Positions 25,074-34,376 of a DNA stretch of 64,000 bases are shown here, piece by piece. A program made the position numbers and the translations under genes. Location of the stretch: positions 1 through 64,000 of the forward strand of contig NZ_JAMDGY010000069.1 of the NCBI RefSeq assembly GCF_028656955.1. The letters are read 5' to 3'. The stretch's first letter is position 1, and each line of letters begins with the position of its first letter. Under the pieces are notes generated by a model. That model saw only the letters and a list, made by a program, of their open reading frames with translations, made no database searches and was not told where the DNA came from. This stretch comes from Pseudomonas fontis. GTDB taxonomy: Bacteria > Pseudomonadota > Gammaproteobacteria > Pseudomonadales > Pseudomonadaceae.

Positions 25074-25879
25074 GCTCGAATAAACCGTTGACCACACTGA
25101 TGTTGCTGGGCGCGCTGGGGTTGCAAGGTTGCGCCAGTGAGCGCAGTGAAACAGCGCTCGACCAGGCCATCGCCAGCTTCCAGTCGGTGAAAGATGATTC
25201 CAATGTGTTGCGCAGTGCGCCGCGTGATGTGATCCGCGCTGGTGAATCGCTGGCGCGTGCCGATCGTCTGGCCACCTACATGGGGACCGGTAGCGATGTG
25301 CGCCAGTACGCGTACCTGAGCCAGCGCTACAGCGAAATCGCCCGCGAACACACCAACCTGGTGTTGAACCAGGAGCGTCAGGCCAAGCTCGAACTGGAGC
25401 GCCAGCGCTTGCAGTTGGCCCTGCGTGAGGCCAAGTTGGTCAGCGTCCAGCAGCAGGGTAAATGGCTTGAAGAGCAGATCGTCAGCCTGGCCACCCAGCA
25501 AAGTGATCGCGGCCTGGTCATGACCCTGGGTGATGTACTGTTTGATACCGGGCATGCAGAGTTGAAAAACTCGGCCAGCCGCACGGTGCTCAAGCTGGTG
25601 CAGTTCCTTCAGCTCAACCCCAAGCGTGTGGTGCGTATCGAGGGCTATACCGACAGTACCGGTAGCCCGGAAGACAACCTGACCTTGTCCAAGGCGCGCG
25701 CCCAGTCGGTTGCGGACATGCTGGTCGACCTGGGGGTCGACGAGAAGCGTATCCAGGTTGAAGGGTATGGCGACCAGTATCCTGTTGAGGCCAATGCCTC
25801 GGAGCGGGGCAGGGCGCAGAACCGTCGTGTGGAGATCGTCTTCTCCGACGAAAAAGGCAGGCTCGGCGCCGCACGCTGA
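25070..25879 (+). CDS. OmpA-family lipoprotein with DUF4398-like stalk
   Basis: A 269-residue outer-membrane lipoprotein with lipobox LGLQGC. A helical stalk (about 25-145) resembles the preceding DUF4398 protein. The C-terminal OmpA-like peptidoglycan-binding domain (about 150-262) has the motifs VLFDTGHAELKNSA, RIEGYTDSTGSPEDN, LSKARAQSVADML and GRAQNRRVEIVF. It should tether the outer membrane to the cell wall. The GTG start overlaps the stop of the upstream gene. The transcript ends at a strong terminator at 25898. Confidence 0.82.
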   Translation: MSSNKPLTTLMLLGALGLQGCASERSETALDQAIASFQSVKDDSNVLRSAPRDVIRAGESLARADRLATYMGTGSDVRQYAYLSQRYSEIAREHTNLVLNQERQAKLELERQRLQLALREAKLVSVQQQGKWLEEQIVSLATQQSDRGLVMTLGDVLFDTGHAELKNSASRTVLKLVQFLQLNPKRVVRIEGYTDSTGSPEDNLTLSKARAQSVADMLVDLGVDEKRIQVEGYGDQYPVEANASERGRAQNRRVEIVFSDEKGRLGAAR

Positions 25880-25897
25880 GGCTCGGCCGATCAACAA

Positions 25898-25927
25898 CCC
25901 GATGAGTAATGCTCATCGGGTTTTTTT
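25898..25927 (+). terminator. Terminator after the OmpA-like gene
   Basis: CCCGATGAG (25898-25906) and CTCATCGGG (25912-25920) around a 5-nt loop, followed by seven T. Confidence 0.9.
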
Positions 25928-26002
25928 ATGCCGGTATGAATCTCTTATGCCAAATTGTTCACAATTGCAGGTATCACACAACTGTAATGTCGACTATTCT
26001 GC

Positions 26003-26030
26003 GAACTGTCCCAGTACACTTGGGAACTGT
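26003..26030. promoter_or_regulatory. Direct-repeat operator ahead of the MocR-type regulator
   Basis: GAACTGT occurs at 26003-26009 and again at 26024-26030, 21 bp apart (two helical turns). Between them lies the inverted repeat TCCCA-N7-TGGGA (26009-26025). Paired direct repeats at such spacing are typical of MocR regulators such as GabR and PdxR. Autoregulation is inferred. Confidence 0.5.
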
Positions 26031-26093
26031 TTCGGTATTCTCCCTCGGTCTACACAAGAATAACTAGATTGCCTGCGTGTCGAGAGTTAGATC

Positions 26094-27539
26094 ATGACCA
26101 ACCTGTTGCTCTACCAGCGCATTGCCCAGCAGCTGGCCGAAGACATTCGCCGGGGTGTATACCAGCCCGGTGAGCGCGTACCGTCAGTACGCAAGATGAG
26201 CGCACAGCTCAATGTCAGCCATGCCACCGTATTGCAGGCGTATGCCAACCTGGAAGACCAGGGTCTGATCCGCGCGCGGCCGCAATCAGGTTATTACGTT
26301 CACCAAACCCCGGCATTGACCGCGCCCACACCGGATATCGCCCGTGTAGAGCGCCCGGGGTTGGTGACGCGCAGCAGCATCATCCAGCAGGTACTGATCG
26401 AGGCGCGGCGCGATGGCGTCTTTCCGTTTGGTGCTGCCACCCCGCATGTTGAATACCTGCCGGTGCGTGCCTTGCACCAGCAGTTGAGCAAGGTCACGCG
26501 GTTTCAGGCGCCAAGGGCGTTCAGCTATATGTTCAGCCCGGGTTTCGAACCGCTGCGTCGGCAGATCGCCATTCGCATGCGCGATGCCGGTGTGGTGGTC
26601 GACCCGTCTGAAGTGGTGGTCACCCATGGCTGTGTCGATGCCTTGCAGATGTCATTGCGCGTACTGACCCGGCCGGGCGACCTGATCGCCGCAGAATCAC
26701 CTACTTATTATGGGTTGCTGCAACTGGCTGACTTGCTGGGCTTGAAAGTCATCGAGATCCCCAGCGATCCATCGACCGGGATCAGCCTCGAAGCTTTGCA
26801 GTTGGCGGCCAACCAGTGGTCGATCAAGGCACTGGTGTTGACTGCGCGACTGAGCAATCCCCTGGGTGGCACCATTCCGGAAGACCGCCAGAAGCAGTTG
26901 CTGCGGCTAGCATCGGATTTCGATATCCAGATTGTCGAAGATGATGTCTATGGCGAACTGATGTTCGAGCAGGGCCGGACCAAATCACTGAAAGCCTTCG
27001 ATCGGCTGGATCGGGTCATCTACTGTTCGAGTTTTTCCAAGACCTTGTCGCCGGGTGTGCGTATCGGCTGGATCATTGCTGGCAAGTATCAGCAGGATAT
27101 CCAGCGCTTGCAGACCTTCACCACCCATTCGGCGTGCAGCGTGACCCAGATGGCCGTTGCGGCCTATCTGGAAAATGGCGGTTATGACCGCCATTTGCGT
27201 TTCATTCGCCAGGAATACCGGCGCACCTTGAACGCCTATCAGCTGGCAGTGCAGCAGCACTTCCCGGAGGGTACGCAGATGACCCGGCCTACGGGCGGCT
27301 TCATTTTGTGGATCAGCTTGCCGGGGCGGGTCAATACCCAGGAGTTGCATGTGCGGGCACTGCAGCAGGGGATCAGTATCGCGCCGGGGCTGATTTTCAG
27401 TAACACCGAGCAATTCAACCATTGCATTCGGCTCAACTGCGCCATTCCATGGAATCGTGAGGCAGAGCGGGCGGTGCTCACGTTGGGGATGCTGGCCAAT
27501 CAACTCTGTCAGGAGACAGCAGCGGGTGTATTCCTTTAG
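26094..27539 (+). CDS. MocR-type GntR/aminotransferase transcriptional regulator
   Basis: A 481-residue chimeric regulator. The N-terminal GntR winged helix (about 1-75) has the wording GERVPSVRKMSAQLNVSHATVLQAYANLE. A linker leads to a fold-type-I aminotransferase domain with ESPTYYG, a VEDDVYGEL segment and the PLP lysine Lys316 in SSFSKTLSPGVRIGW. Family members sense an amine or amino acid through PLP and usually control transport or catabolic genes. No such target gene is adjacent and no divergent partner is close, so the regulon is unknown. Repeats 64-91 bp upstream suggest autoregulation. Confidence 0.88.
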   Translation: MTNLLLYQRIAQQLAEDIRRGVYQPGERVPSVRKMSAQLNVSHATVLQAYANLEDQGLIRARPQSGYYVHQTPALTAPTPDIARVERPGLVTRSSIIQQVLIEARRDGVFPFGAATPHVEYLPVRALHQQLSKVTRFQAPRAFSYMFSPGFEPLRRQIAIRMRDAGVVVDPSEVVVTHGCVDALQMSLRVLTRPGDLIAAESPTYYGLLQLADLLGLKVIEIPSDPSTGISLEALQLAANQWSIKALVLTARLSNPLGGTIPEDRQKQLLRLASDFDIQIVEDDVYGELMFEQGRTKSLKAFDRLDRVIYCSSFSKTLSPGVRIGWIIAGKYQQDIQRLQTFTTHSACSVTQMAVAAYLENGGYDRHLRFIRQEYRRTLNAYQLAVQQHFPEGTQMTRPTGGFILWISLPGRVNTQELHVRALQQGISIAPGLIFSNTEQFNHCIRLNCAIPWNREAERAVLTLGMLANQLCQETAAGVFL

Positions 27540-27608
27540 CCAGGAGGCTTGCCAGTTACTTCGGGAACGAGGAGCATACGCACTTTTGCGCGATGTTCGT
27601 TGTTGCCT

Positions 27609-28106
27609 ATGAAAGTGTTGTCCCGTGTTGGTCTTCTATTGCTGTGCCTGAGTCTGCTGCCATCGGTTGCCCCGGTGTTCGCCGCGACGGCTTCGCCTTC
27701 TGTCGACTCGACGAATGCGCTACAGGCGAAGAAGAAGCCGGCTCCGGTAAAAAAGCCTGAAGCTGCAAGGCCGAAAACCCAGGCCAAGCCCCCGGTTGCG
27801 AAAAAAGCCCCTGCCAAGACAAATCAGCGCAAGGGGTCGGACGTCGTTGCAGCGCCTTTGCCCAAGGCCAAGCTGGATCTGAGCCTGCCACCTGACATGG
27901 TCAAGGGCCTGCAGGCGCCGGGTCAGGCTGAGGCGCAGGTGCGCCAGCCACTGCTACCGGCGATGTTCGGTGAAAAACCTACCAGCAACAGCCCCTTCCA
28001 GCTCAACGGCCGACTGCTCAGCAATGAAATGCAGTTGCAGTTGCGCAATGATGCTCGCCAGCAGGAAATTGAAGGCGCGGCAATCGAGTTCGAGTTCAAA
28101 CAGTAG
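27609..28106 (+). CDS. Hypothetical secreted Lys/Pro/Ala-rich protein
   Basis: A 165-residue protein. A signal peptide (about 1-25, AFA-like cleavage) precedes a low-complexity Lys-Pro-Ala tract (about 38-80) resembling cell-wall or linker regions. A more ordinary C-terminal part has PLLPAMFGEK and LLSNEMQLQLRNDARQQEIEGAAIEF. No catalytic motif is visible. The ATG at 27609 is in frame after the non-coding gap behind the MocR gene. It could be a periplasmic or cell-surface protein; family not recognised with confidence. Confidence 0.6.
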   Translation: MKVLSRVGLLLLCLSLLPSVAPVFAATASPSVDSTNALQAKKKPAPVKKPEAARPKTQAKPPVAKKAPAKTNQRKGSDVVAAPLPKAKLDLSLPPDMVKGLQAPGQAEAQVRQPLLPAMFGEKPTSNSPFQLNGRLLSNEMQLQLRNDARQQEIEGAAIEFEFKQ

Positions 28107-28231
28107 CTCCGGCACGACTGATCGGTCATATCTGTTCGGTGATATTTCATCCGGCCAGTAATTTCAAACGGTCGTTTTAGCGGTTACTATCCCCCTTCAT
28201 GCATCATTTGTTACCCCGAGGTTCTGACGTC

Positions 28232-28486
28232 ATGAATTGCCGTGAAGGCTGTGGCGCTTGCTGCATTGCACCGTCCATCAGTTCGCCGATTCCCGGCATG
28301 CCCAAGGGCAAGCCGGCGGGTGAGCGTTGTATCCATTTGTCTGTAGTAAACCTCTGCGACCTGTTTGGTCGGCCCGAGCGGCCGCCGGTGTGTTCAGGTT
28401 TCAAGGCGGACAGGGAGGTGTGTGGCGAGGATCGCGACGAAGCGATCAGGGTCTTGGGGTGGTTGGAGCAAGTGACGGCAGCTTGA
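28232..28486 (+). CDS. YkgJ-family cysteine-cluster protein
   Basis: An 84-residue protein starting MNCREGCGACC, with further cysteines in GERCIHL, NLCDLF, PPVCSGF and EVCGED. This is the compact CxxCC-type cysteine cluster of the YkgJ family, thought to bind zinc or an iron-sulfur cluster. The exact role is not known. It lies 33 bp before the START-domain gene in the same direction and may be co-transcribed. Confidence 0.75.
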   Translation: MNCREGCGACCIAPSISSPIPGMPKGKPAGERCIHLSVVNLCDLFGRPERPPVCSGFKADREVCGEDRDEAIRVLGWLEQVTAA

Positions 28487-28519
28487 TTGCGTAGATCTTC
28501 GACAACAAGGAAAAAGACC

Positions 28520-29125
28520 ATGGGATCGTTTAAGCACGTAGCACTGATGATGGGGTTGAGCGCGGCACTGGTGTCGGTGGCGCATGCTGAAGACTGGCAA
28601 GTGAAAAAGGACGAGGGCGGTATCAAGATCTCCCTCGCCGCTGTGTCGGGCTCCGACTACAAGGCTTATCGCGGCGTTACCTTCATCAAGGCGCCACTGG
28701 CCAAGGTTCAGGCCCTGCAGGAAGACGTGGCCGGCGCCTGTGCCTGGATTCACGAGTGCAAGTCGCAGAAGCTGCTCAAGACCGAGGGTGACCAGAGCTG
28801 GACCTATACCCAGTTCAATACCCCGTGGCCGGTCACGCCACGTGATTCGGTCCTGCATGTGACGACCATCAAGGAAGCCGACGGCAGCCTGACCCGCAAG
28901 CTGGAAGGCGTGCCGAAGTACCTGCCTGAAGAAAAAGGTTTCGTGCGTGTGGCCCAGGTTCAAGGTTTCTGGAAATTGGTGCCAAAAGACGGCGGTACTG
29001 AAGTGACCTACCAGGTCCACACCGAGCCAGGCGGCAGTGTGCCGTCGATGGTGGCAAACAAATTTGTGGTGGATGCGCCGTTCAACACACTGAAAGCGTT
29101 GAAGGAAAGGGCTGAGAAGCCGTAA
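28520..29125 (+). CDS. Periplasmic START-domain lipid-transfer-like protein
   Basis: A 201-residue protein with a signal peptide (about 1-24, ending AHA) and one START/polyketide-cyclase-like helix-grip domain: EDWQVKKDEGGIKI, HECKSQKLLKTEGD, NTPWPVTPRDSVL and VTYQVHTEPGGSVPSMVANKF. Such domains hold a hydrophobic ligand in a cleft. The ligand is unknown. Orthologues lie beside gltA in other pseudomonads. A shared terminator separates it from convergent gltA. Confidence 0.78.
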   Translation: MGSFKHVALMMGLSAALVSVAHAEDWQVKKDEGGIKISLAAVSGSDYKAYRGVTFIKAPLAKVQALQEDVAGACAWIHECKSQKLLKTEGDQSWTYTQFNTPWPVTPRDSVLHVTTIKEADGSLTRKLEGVPKYLPEEKGFVRVAQVQGFWKLVPKDGGTEVTYQVHTEPGGSVPSMVANKFVVDAPFNTLKALKERAEKP

Positions 29126-29202
29126 CAGTTAGGTTTTCAGTTTATTTTGAGATAACTGTTATTGCGCCTGCGATGCTTTGCACGCAGACGCAGACTGCCA
29201 AT

Positions 29203-29232
29203 AAAAAAGGCTGCCCGAAGGCAGCCTTTTTT
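29203..29232. terminator. Bidirectional terminator, START gene and gltA
   Basis: GGCTGCC-CGAA-GGCAGCC flanked by A- and T-runs, between convergent genes. Confidence 0.92.
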
Positions 29233-29249
29233 CGTTTTCAGCGCAGGGC

Positions 29250-30539
29250 TTACTTGCGGTCTTGCAGTTTGACGATGTCGCGCGACTCGTAGCCGGTGTA
29301 CAGCTGGCGTGGACGGCCAATCTTGTACGGGCTGGAGAGCATTTCTTTCCAGTGCGAGATCCAGCCGACGGTCCGCGCCAGGGCGAAGATCACGGTGAAC
29401 ATGCTGGTCGGAATGCCGATCGCCTTGAGGATGATGCCCGAGTAGAAGTCGACGTTCGGGTACAGTGAACGTTCGATGAAGTACGGGTCGGTCAGGGCGA
29501 TTTCTTCCAGGCGCATCGCCAGTTCCAGTTGCGGATCGTTGGTGATGCCCAGCTCGCGCAGGACCTCATCGCAGGTCTGCTTCATCACGGTGGCGCGCGG
29601 GTCGCGGTTTTTGTAAACGCGGTGACCGAAGCCCATCAACTTGAACGGATCGTTCTTGTCCTTGGCCTTGGCGATGAACTTGTCGATGTTGGAAACATCG
29701 CCGATTTCATCGAGCATGGTCAGTACGGCTTCGTTCGCACCGCCGTGGGCAGGGCCCCACAGCGCAGCGATACCGGCGGCGATACAGGCGAACGGGTTGG
29801 CACCCGAAGAGCCGGCCAGGCGCACGGTGGAAGTCGACGCATTCTGTTCGTGGTCGGCGTGGAGGATGAAGATCCGGTCCATTGCCTTGGCCAGTACCGG
29901 GCTGATCGGTTTGATCTCGCACGGCGTGTTGAACATCATGTGCAGGAAGTTTTCCGCGTACGACAGGTCGTTGCGCGGGTACATCATGGGTTGACCCATG
30001 GAGTACTTGTACACCATCGCTGCCAGGGTCGGCATCTTGGCGACCAGGCGCACCGCAGAGATTTCGCGGTGTTGCGGGTTATTGATGTCCAGCGAGTCGT
30101 GGTAGAACGCCGACAGGGCGCCTACTACGCCGCACATGACGGCCATTGGGTGGGCGTCGCGGCGGAAGCCGTTGAAGAAGGACTTCAACTGCTCGTGCAC
30201 CATGGTGTGATTCTTCACGGTGCTGACGAACTGGGCCTTCTGCTCGGCATTCGGCAGTTCGCCGTTGAGCAGCAGATAGCAGGTTTCCAGATAGTCGGAT
30301 TGCTCGGCGAGCTGTTCGATAGGGTAGCCGCGATGCAGCAGGATGCCCTTGTCGCCATCGATGTAGGTGATCTTCGACTCGCAAGATGCGGTCGCCATGA
30401 AACCAGGGTCGAAAGTGAAGTGACCCGTGGCCCCCAACCCTCTAACGTCGATTACATCTGGACCAACGGTGCCGGTTAAAATGGGCAGCTCGACGGGGGC
30501 TGCGCCCTCGATGACCAACTGCGCTTTTTTGTCAGCCAT
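29250..30539 (-). CDS. gltA: Citrate synthase (type II)
   Basis: A 429-residue citrate synthase that condenses acetyl-CoA and oxaloacetate, the entry step of the TCA cycle. Its length and N-terminal extension are those of the hexameric, NADH-regulated Gram-negative type. The active-site region [14 protein letters not shown] and the catalytic [15 protein letters not shown] are intact, as is the second His-containing [16 protein letters not shown]. It is divergent from sdhCDAB, with a well-formed sigma70 promoter at 30598-30625. Confidence 0.96.
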   Translation of the reverse strand: MADKKAQLVIEGAAPVELPILTGTVGPDVIDVRGLGATGHFTFDPGFMATASCESKITYIDGDKGILLHRGYPIEQLAEQSDYLETCYLLLNGELPNAEQKAQFVSTVKNHTMVHEQLKSFFNGFRRDAHPMAVMCGVVGALSAFYHDSLDINNPQHREISAVRLVAKMPTLAAMVYKYSMGQPMMYPRNDLSYAENFLHMMFNTPCEIKPISPVLAKAMDRIFILHADHEQNASTSTVRLAGSSGANPFACIAAGIAALWGPAHGGANEAVLTMLDEIGDVSNIDKFIAKAKDKNDPFKLMGFGHRVYKNRDPRATVMKQTCDEVLRELGITNDPQLELAMRLEEIALTDPYFIERSLYPNVDFYSGIILKAIGIPTSMFTVIFALARTVGWISHWKEMLSSPYKIGRPRQLYTGYESRDIVKLQDRK

Positions 30540-30597
30540 GTGGCCTCCTATTAATGCTTGAAATCATCAGACAGACCCCCCACGCAGGGCCCGCACC

Positions 30598-30625
30598 ACT
30601 ATAGTGAGATAAATTCGAATGTCAA
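30598..30625 (-). promoter_or_regulatory. Sigma70 promoter of gltA
   Basis: On the minus strand TTGACA (30625-30620), 16 bp, TATAGT (30603-30598), giving a leader of about 55 nt. The -35 is perfect. Confidence 0.78.
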
Positions 30626-30739
30626 TTTGCCTAAAGCACGGTTGTAAAGGGCTTGAAGGCTGGTTTTTCCTCGAAATTGTCGCCCGTTTACGCCTTTTAT
30701 CCGGTAAAGGCAATGAGCTATTTGGGCTAGGCCTTCACG

Positions 30740-30768
30740 TTGTCATTAGTAGCCTAACTGTCTATACT
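30740..30768 (+). promoter_or_regulatory. Sigma70 promoter of sdhCDAB
   Basis: TTGTCA (30740-30745), 17 bp, TATACT (30763-30768), about 115 nt before the sdhC start. The 351-bp gltA-sdhC gap holds this and the gltA promoter; no gene is seen in it. Confidence 0.72.
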
Positions 30769-30890
30769 CGGCACCCGACTACCAGGGGCTTCAGAGCCCG
30801 ATTAACTGGGGGTCGCCGCTCCCTGGGTGGTGGGTACCTGACCAGTACACTTACCAACAACTTTGCCCTGCTTGCTAGGGGCTCTTCAGT

Positions 30891-31277
30891 GTGAAAAAAG
30901 CCGTGAAAAGCCAACGACCTGTAAACCTAGACCTAAGGACCATCAAACTCCCGATCACCGCTTACACGTCCATTCTCCACCGCATCTCCGGCATTATTTT
31001 GTTCCTGGGCCTGGCCATCATGCTTTATGCATTGGGCAAATCCCTGGGTTCGGAAGAAGGCTTTGGAGAGGTGAAGGCGTGTCTGACCAGTCCGCTGGCC
31101 AAGCTCGTGATTTGGGGCCTGCTGTCCGCCTTGCTGTATCACCTGGTGGCCGGTGTGCGCCATCTGATCATGGACATGGGCATCGGTGAGACGCTGGAAG
31201 GCGGCAAACTGGGCTCGAAAATTGTCATCGTCATCTCCGTGGTGGTGATCGTTCTGGCGGGAGTTTGGATATGGTAA
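30891..31277 (+). CDS. sdhC: Succinate dehydrogenase cytochrome b556 subunit
   Basis: A 128-residue membrane anchor of complex II with three helices. The family motif RPVNLDLRTIKLPITAYTSILHRISG includes the quinone-site Ser and Arg, and the haem-ligand His lies in LLYHLVAGVRHLIMD. It binds haem b and ubiquinone together with SdhD. A GTG at 30891, nine bases after AGGGG, is the likely start; a GTG at 30903 would begin closer to the conserved segment. Its end overlaps sdhD by seven bases. Confidence 0.93.
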   Translation: MKKAVKSQRPVNLDLRTIKLPITAYTSILHRISGIILFLGLAIMLYALGKSLGSEEGFGEVKACLTSPLAKLVIWGLLSALLYHLVAGVRHLIMDMGIGETLEGGKLGSKIVIVISVVVIVLAGVWIW

Positions 31278-31639
31278 CCAATGTCACGAACCTGTCGCGT
31301 TCGGGCCTCTATGACTGGATGGCGCAGCGCGTATCTGCGGTCGTTCTCGCGGCTTACTTCATTTTCCTGATCGGCTACCTGGTGGCGCACCCTGGCATGG
31401 AATATGCCCAGTGGCACGCCCTGTTCTCCAACAACGCGATGCGTATCTTCAGTCTGCTGGCACTGGTTGCCCTGGGCGCTCACGCCTGGGTCGGCATGTG
31501 GACCATCGCAACTGACTACCTGACGCCTATGGCGTTCGGCAAGTCGGCGACTGCAATACGTTTCCTGTTCCAGGCGGTATGTGGTGTCGCGATGTTCGCG
31601 TACTTCGTCTGGGGTGTGCAGATTCTCTGGGGTATCTGA
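31271..31639 (+). CDS. sdhD: Succinate dehydrogenase hydrophobic anchor subunit
   Basis: A 122-residue three-helix anchor of complex II. SGLYDWMAQRVSAVVLAAYF opens the first helix and HAWVGMWTIATDYL carries the haem-side His and a quinone-site Asp-Tyr pair. The ATG at 31271 overlaps the sdhC stop (ATGGTAA), so translation is coupled. sdhA follows after three bases. Confidence 0.93.
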   Translation: MVTNVTNLSRSGLYDWMAQRVSAVVLAAYFIFLIGYLVAHPGMEYAQWHALFSNNAMRIFSLLALVALGAHAWVGMWTIATDYLTPMAFGKSATAIRFLFQAVCGVAMFAYFVWGVQILWGI

Positions 31640-31642
31640 TTC

Positions 31643-33415
31643 ATGGCTATCATTCCAACGATTTCTTTCGACGCCATCATTGTTGGTGGTGGCGGTGCCG
31701 GCATGCGCGCAGCGCTGCAGCTGGCCCAGGGCGGTCACAAGACTGCCGTGATCACCAAGGTCTTCCCGACCCGTTCGCACACTGTGTCGGCCCAGGGTGG
31801 CATCACCTGCGCCATCGCTTCGGCTGACCCGAACGATGACTGGCGCTGGCACATGTACGATACCGTCAAGGGTTCCGACTACATCGGTGACCAGGACGCT
31901 ATCGAATACATGTGTCAGGAAGGCCCGGCCGCGGTGTTCGAGCTGGACCACATGGGTCTGCCGTTCTCGCGTACCGAAACTGGCCGTATCTACCAGCGTC
32001 CATTCGGTGGCCAGTCCAAGGACTTCGGTAAAGGCGGCCAGGCTGCCCGTACCTGCGCAGCGTCCGACCGTACCGGTCACGCACTGCTGCACACCCTGTA
32101 CCAGGGCAACCTGAAGGCAGGCACCACGTTCCTCAACGAGTACTACGCAGTTGACCTGGTGAAGAACCAGGACGGCGCGTTCGTCGGTGTGATCGCGATC
32201 TGCATCGAAACCGGCGAAACCCTGTACATCAAAGCCAAGGCCACCGTTCTGGCCACCGGCGGTGCAGGTCGTATCTACTCGTCCACCACCAACGCCCTGA
32301 TCAACACCGGTGACGGTATCGGCATGGCCCTGCGTGCAGGCGTGCCAGTACAAGACATCGAGATGTGGCAGTTCCACCCAACCGGTATTGCCGGCGCAGG
32401 TGTACTGGTCACTGAAGGTTGCCGCGGTGAAGGCGGTTACCTGATCAACAAGCACGGCGAGCGTTTCATGGAACGTTACGCGCCTAACGCCAAAGACCTT
32501 GCCGGTCGTGACGTTGTGGCCCGTTCCATGGTTAAAGAGATCATCGCCGGCAACGGCTGTGGCCCTAACGGCGACCACGTGATGCTCAAGCTCGACCACC
32601 TGGGCGAGGAAGTGCTGCACAGCCGCCTGCCAGGTATCTGTGAGCTGTCCAAGACCTTTGCCCACGTTGACCCAGTGGTCGCGCCGGTGCCGGTGGTTCC
32701 AACCTGCCACTACATGATGGGCGGCGTTGCCACCAACATTCATGGCCAGGCCATGACCCAGGACGCCGATGGCGTTGACCACATCATCCCGGGTCTGTTC
32801 GCGGTAGGTGAAGTGGCGTGCGTATCGGTTCACGGTGCCAACCGTCTGGGCGGCAACTCGCTGCTCGACCTGGTCGTGTTCGGTCGTGCTGCTGGCCTGC
32901 ACCTGGAAAAAGCGCTGAGCGACGGTATCGAATACCTCGACGCCAGCGACACCGACATCGAAGTCGCCCTGAGCCGCTTGAACAAGCTCAACCAGCGCAC
33001 CGACGGTGAAGACGTTGCGACCCTGCGTCGCGAGCTGCAAAGCTGCATGCAGAACTACTTCGGTGTATTCCGTACTGGCGAATACATGCAGAAGGGTATC
33101 GCGCAACTGGCAGAGCTGCGTGAACGCATCGCCAACGTCAAGATCAACGACAAGTCCCAGGCCTTCAACACCGCGCGCATCGAAGCGCTGGAGCTGCAGA
33201 ACCTGCTGGAAGTTGCCGAAGCGACCGCCATCGCTGCAGAAGTCCGTAAAGAGTCCCGCGGCGCTCACGCCCGTGAAGACTTCGAAGACCGTGACGACGA
33301 AAACTGGCTGTGCCACACCCTGTTCTTCCCAGGTGAGAAGCGGGTTACCAAGCGCGCAGTCAACTTCGCGCCGAAGACCGTACCGGCGTTCGAACCAAAA
33401 GTCCGGACTTACTAA
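31643..33415 (+). CDS. sdhA: Succinate dehydrogenase flavoprotein subunit
   Basis: A 590-residue catalytic subunit that oxidises succinate to fumarate with covalently bound FAD. Landmarks are [12 protein letters not shown], the FAD-linking His in [12 protein letters not shown], the active-site [11 protein letters not shown] and [19 protein letters not shown], and [20 protein letters not shown]. The C-terminal RGAHAREDF helix is intact. It is the third gene of sdhCDAB; sdhB follows after 11 bases. Confidence 0.97.
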   Translation: MAIIPTISFDAIIVGGGGAGMRAALQLAQGGHKTAVITKVFPTRSHTVSAQGGITCAIASADPNDDWRWHMYDTVKGSDYIGDQDAIEYMCQEGPAAVFELDHMGLPFSRTETGRIYQRPFGGQSKDFGKGGQAARTCAASDRTGHALLHTLYQGNLKAGTTFLNEYYAVDLVKNQDGAFVGVIAICIETGETLYIKAKATVLATGGAGRIYSSTTNALINTGDGIGMALRAGVPVQDIEMWQFHPTGIAGAGVLVTEGCRGEGGYLINKHGERFMERYAPNAKDLAGRDVVARSMVKEIIAGNGCGPNGDHVMLKLDHLGEEVLHSRLPGICELSKTFAHVDPVVAPVPVVPTCHYMMGGVATNIHGQAMTQDADGVDHIIPGLFAVGEVACVSVHGANRLGGNSLLDLVVFGRAAGLHLEKALSDGIEYLDASDTDIEVALSRLNKLNQRTDGEDVATLRRELQSCMQNYFGVFRTGEYMQKGIAQLAELRERIANVKINDKSQAFNTARIEALELQNLLEVAEATAIAAEVRKESRGAHAREDFEDRDDENWLCHTLFFPGEKRVTKRAVNFAPKTVPAFEPKVRTY

Positions 33416-33426
33416 GGGTGGCCGCT

Positions 33427-34131
33427 ATGTTGAAAGTCGAAGTTTATCGTTACAACCCGGATACCGACTCGTCGCCTAAAACCCAGGTGTTTGAAGTCGA
33501 CACCGGTGGCAAGGACCTGATGGTGCTGGACGTGCTGGCCCTGATCAAGGAGCAGGACGAAGGTTTCTCCTATCGTCGCTCCTGCCGTGAAGGCGTTTGC
33601 GGTTCCGACGGCATGAACATCAACGGCAAAAACGGCCTGGCGTGCATCACGCCGCTGTCCGCTGTCGTAAAAGGTAACAAACTGGTTGTGCGTCCGTTGC
33701 CGGGTCTGCCAGTTATCCGTGACCTGGTCGTCGATATGAGCATCTTCTACAAGCAGTACGAGAAGGTGAAGCCATTCCTGCAGAACGACACGCCGGCCCC
33801 GGCCATCGAGCGTCTGCAGTCGCCGGAAGAGCGTGAGAAGCTGGACGGTCTGTACGAGTGCATCCTGTGCGCTTGCTGCTCGACTTCCTGCCCATCCTTC
33901 TGGTGGAACCCTGACAAGTTCCTGGGTCCAGCTGCACTGCTGCAAGCGTATCGCTTCCTGGCAGACAGCCGTGACACCAAGACCCAGGAGCGCCTGGCGT
34001 CCCTGGATGACCCGTTCAGCGTATTCCGCTGCCGCGGGATCATGAACTGCGTAAACGTTTGCCCTAAAGGTCTGAACCCGACCAAGGCAATCGGTCACGT
34101 ACGTAACATGCTGCTGCAAAGCGGCACCTGA
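33427..34131 (+). CDS. sdhB: Succinate dehydrogenase iron-sulfur subunit
   Basis: A 234-residue electron-transfer subunit. The 2Fe-2S ligands are in SCREGVCGSDGMNINGKNGLAC. The 4Fe-4S and 3Fe-4S ligands are in CILCACCSTSCPSFWW and CRGIMNCVNVCPKGLNP. It conducts electrons from SdhA to ubiquinone at SdhC/D. The start is the ATG at 33427 behind TAAGGGTGG; an ATG nine bases earlier is less likely because it lies too close to the sdhA stop for that ribosome site. Confidence 0.96.
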   Translation: MLKVEVYRYNPDTDSSPKTQVFEVDTGGKDLMVLDVLALIKEQDEGFSYRRSCREGVCGSDGMNINGKNGLACITPLSAVVKGNKLVVRPLPGLPVIRDLVVDMSIFYKQYEKVKPFLQNDTPAPAIERLQSPEEREKLDGLYECILCACCSTSCPSFWWNPDKFLGPAALLQAYRFLADSRDTKTQERLASLDDPFSVFRCRGIMNCVNVCPKGLNPTKAIGHVRNMLLQSGT

Positions 34132-34160
34132 TTCAAAGTGTTGTACCCGTAGTACGCCGA

Positions 34161-34182
34161 GGTGCGGGCATGTGCCCGCACC
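34161..34182 (+). other. Perfect stem-loop in the sdhB-sucA gap
   Basis: GGTGCGGGCA-TG-TGCCCGCACC is a perfect 10-bp inverted repeat 30 bp after sdhB, with no T-tract. The whole gap (34132-34376, 245 bp) has no gene. The stem may limit read-through or mark an RNA-processing site between the sdh and suc parts. Confidence 0.6.
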
Positions 34183-34376
34183 AAGGTGAAACCCGAGTGA
34201 GGGCCAAAAGCCCGAGCTTGTACCTATGAAGATATGAGACCAGCAGGGGCGTCCGGGCTGGTACCCGGTAAATCAGCGGGAAACTAGGTGGCTTTGGTTC
34301 AGTCGCTGCACACGGACTCAACCCAGGCTTGCTGTGGTTCTTGCCGATCGAGGCCCCGAACCGAGGGTGACCAAGC

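Noticed and set aside
31139-33316. A 725-codon minus-strand frame across sdhD and sdhA
   Set aside because: Antisense of intact succinate dehydrogenase genes; low-complexity composition and no family motifs.
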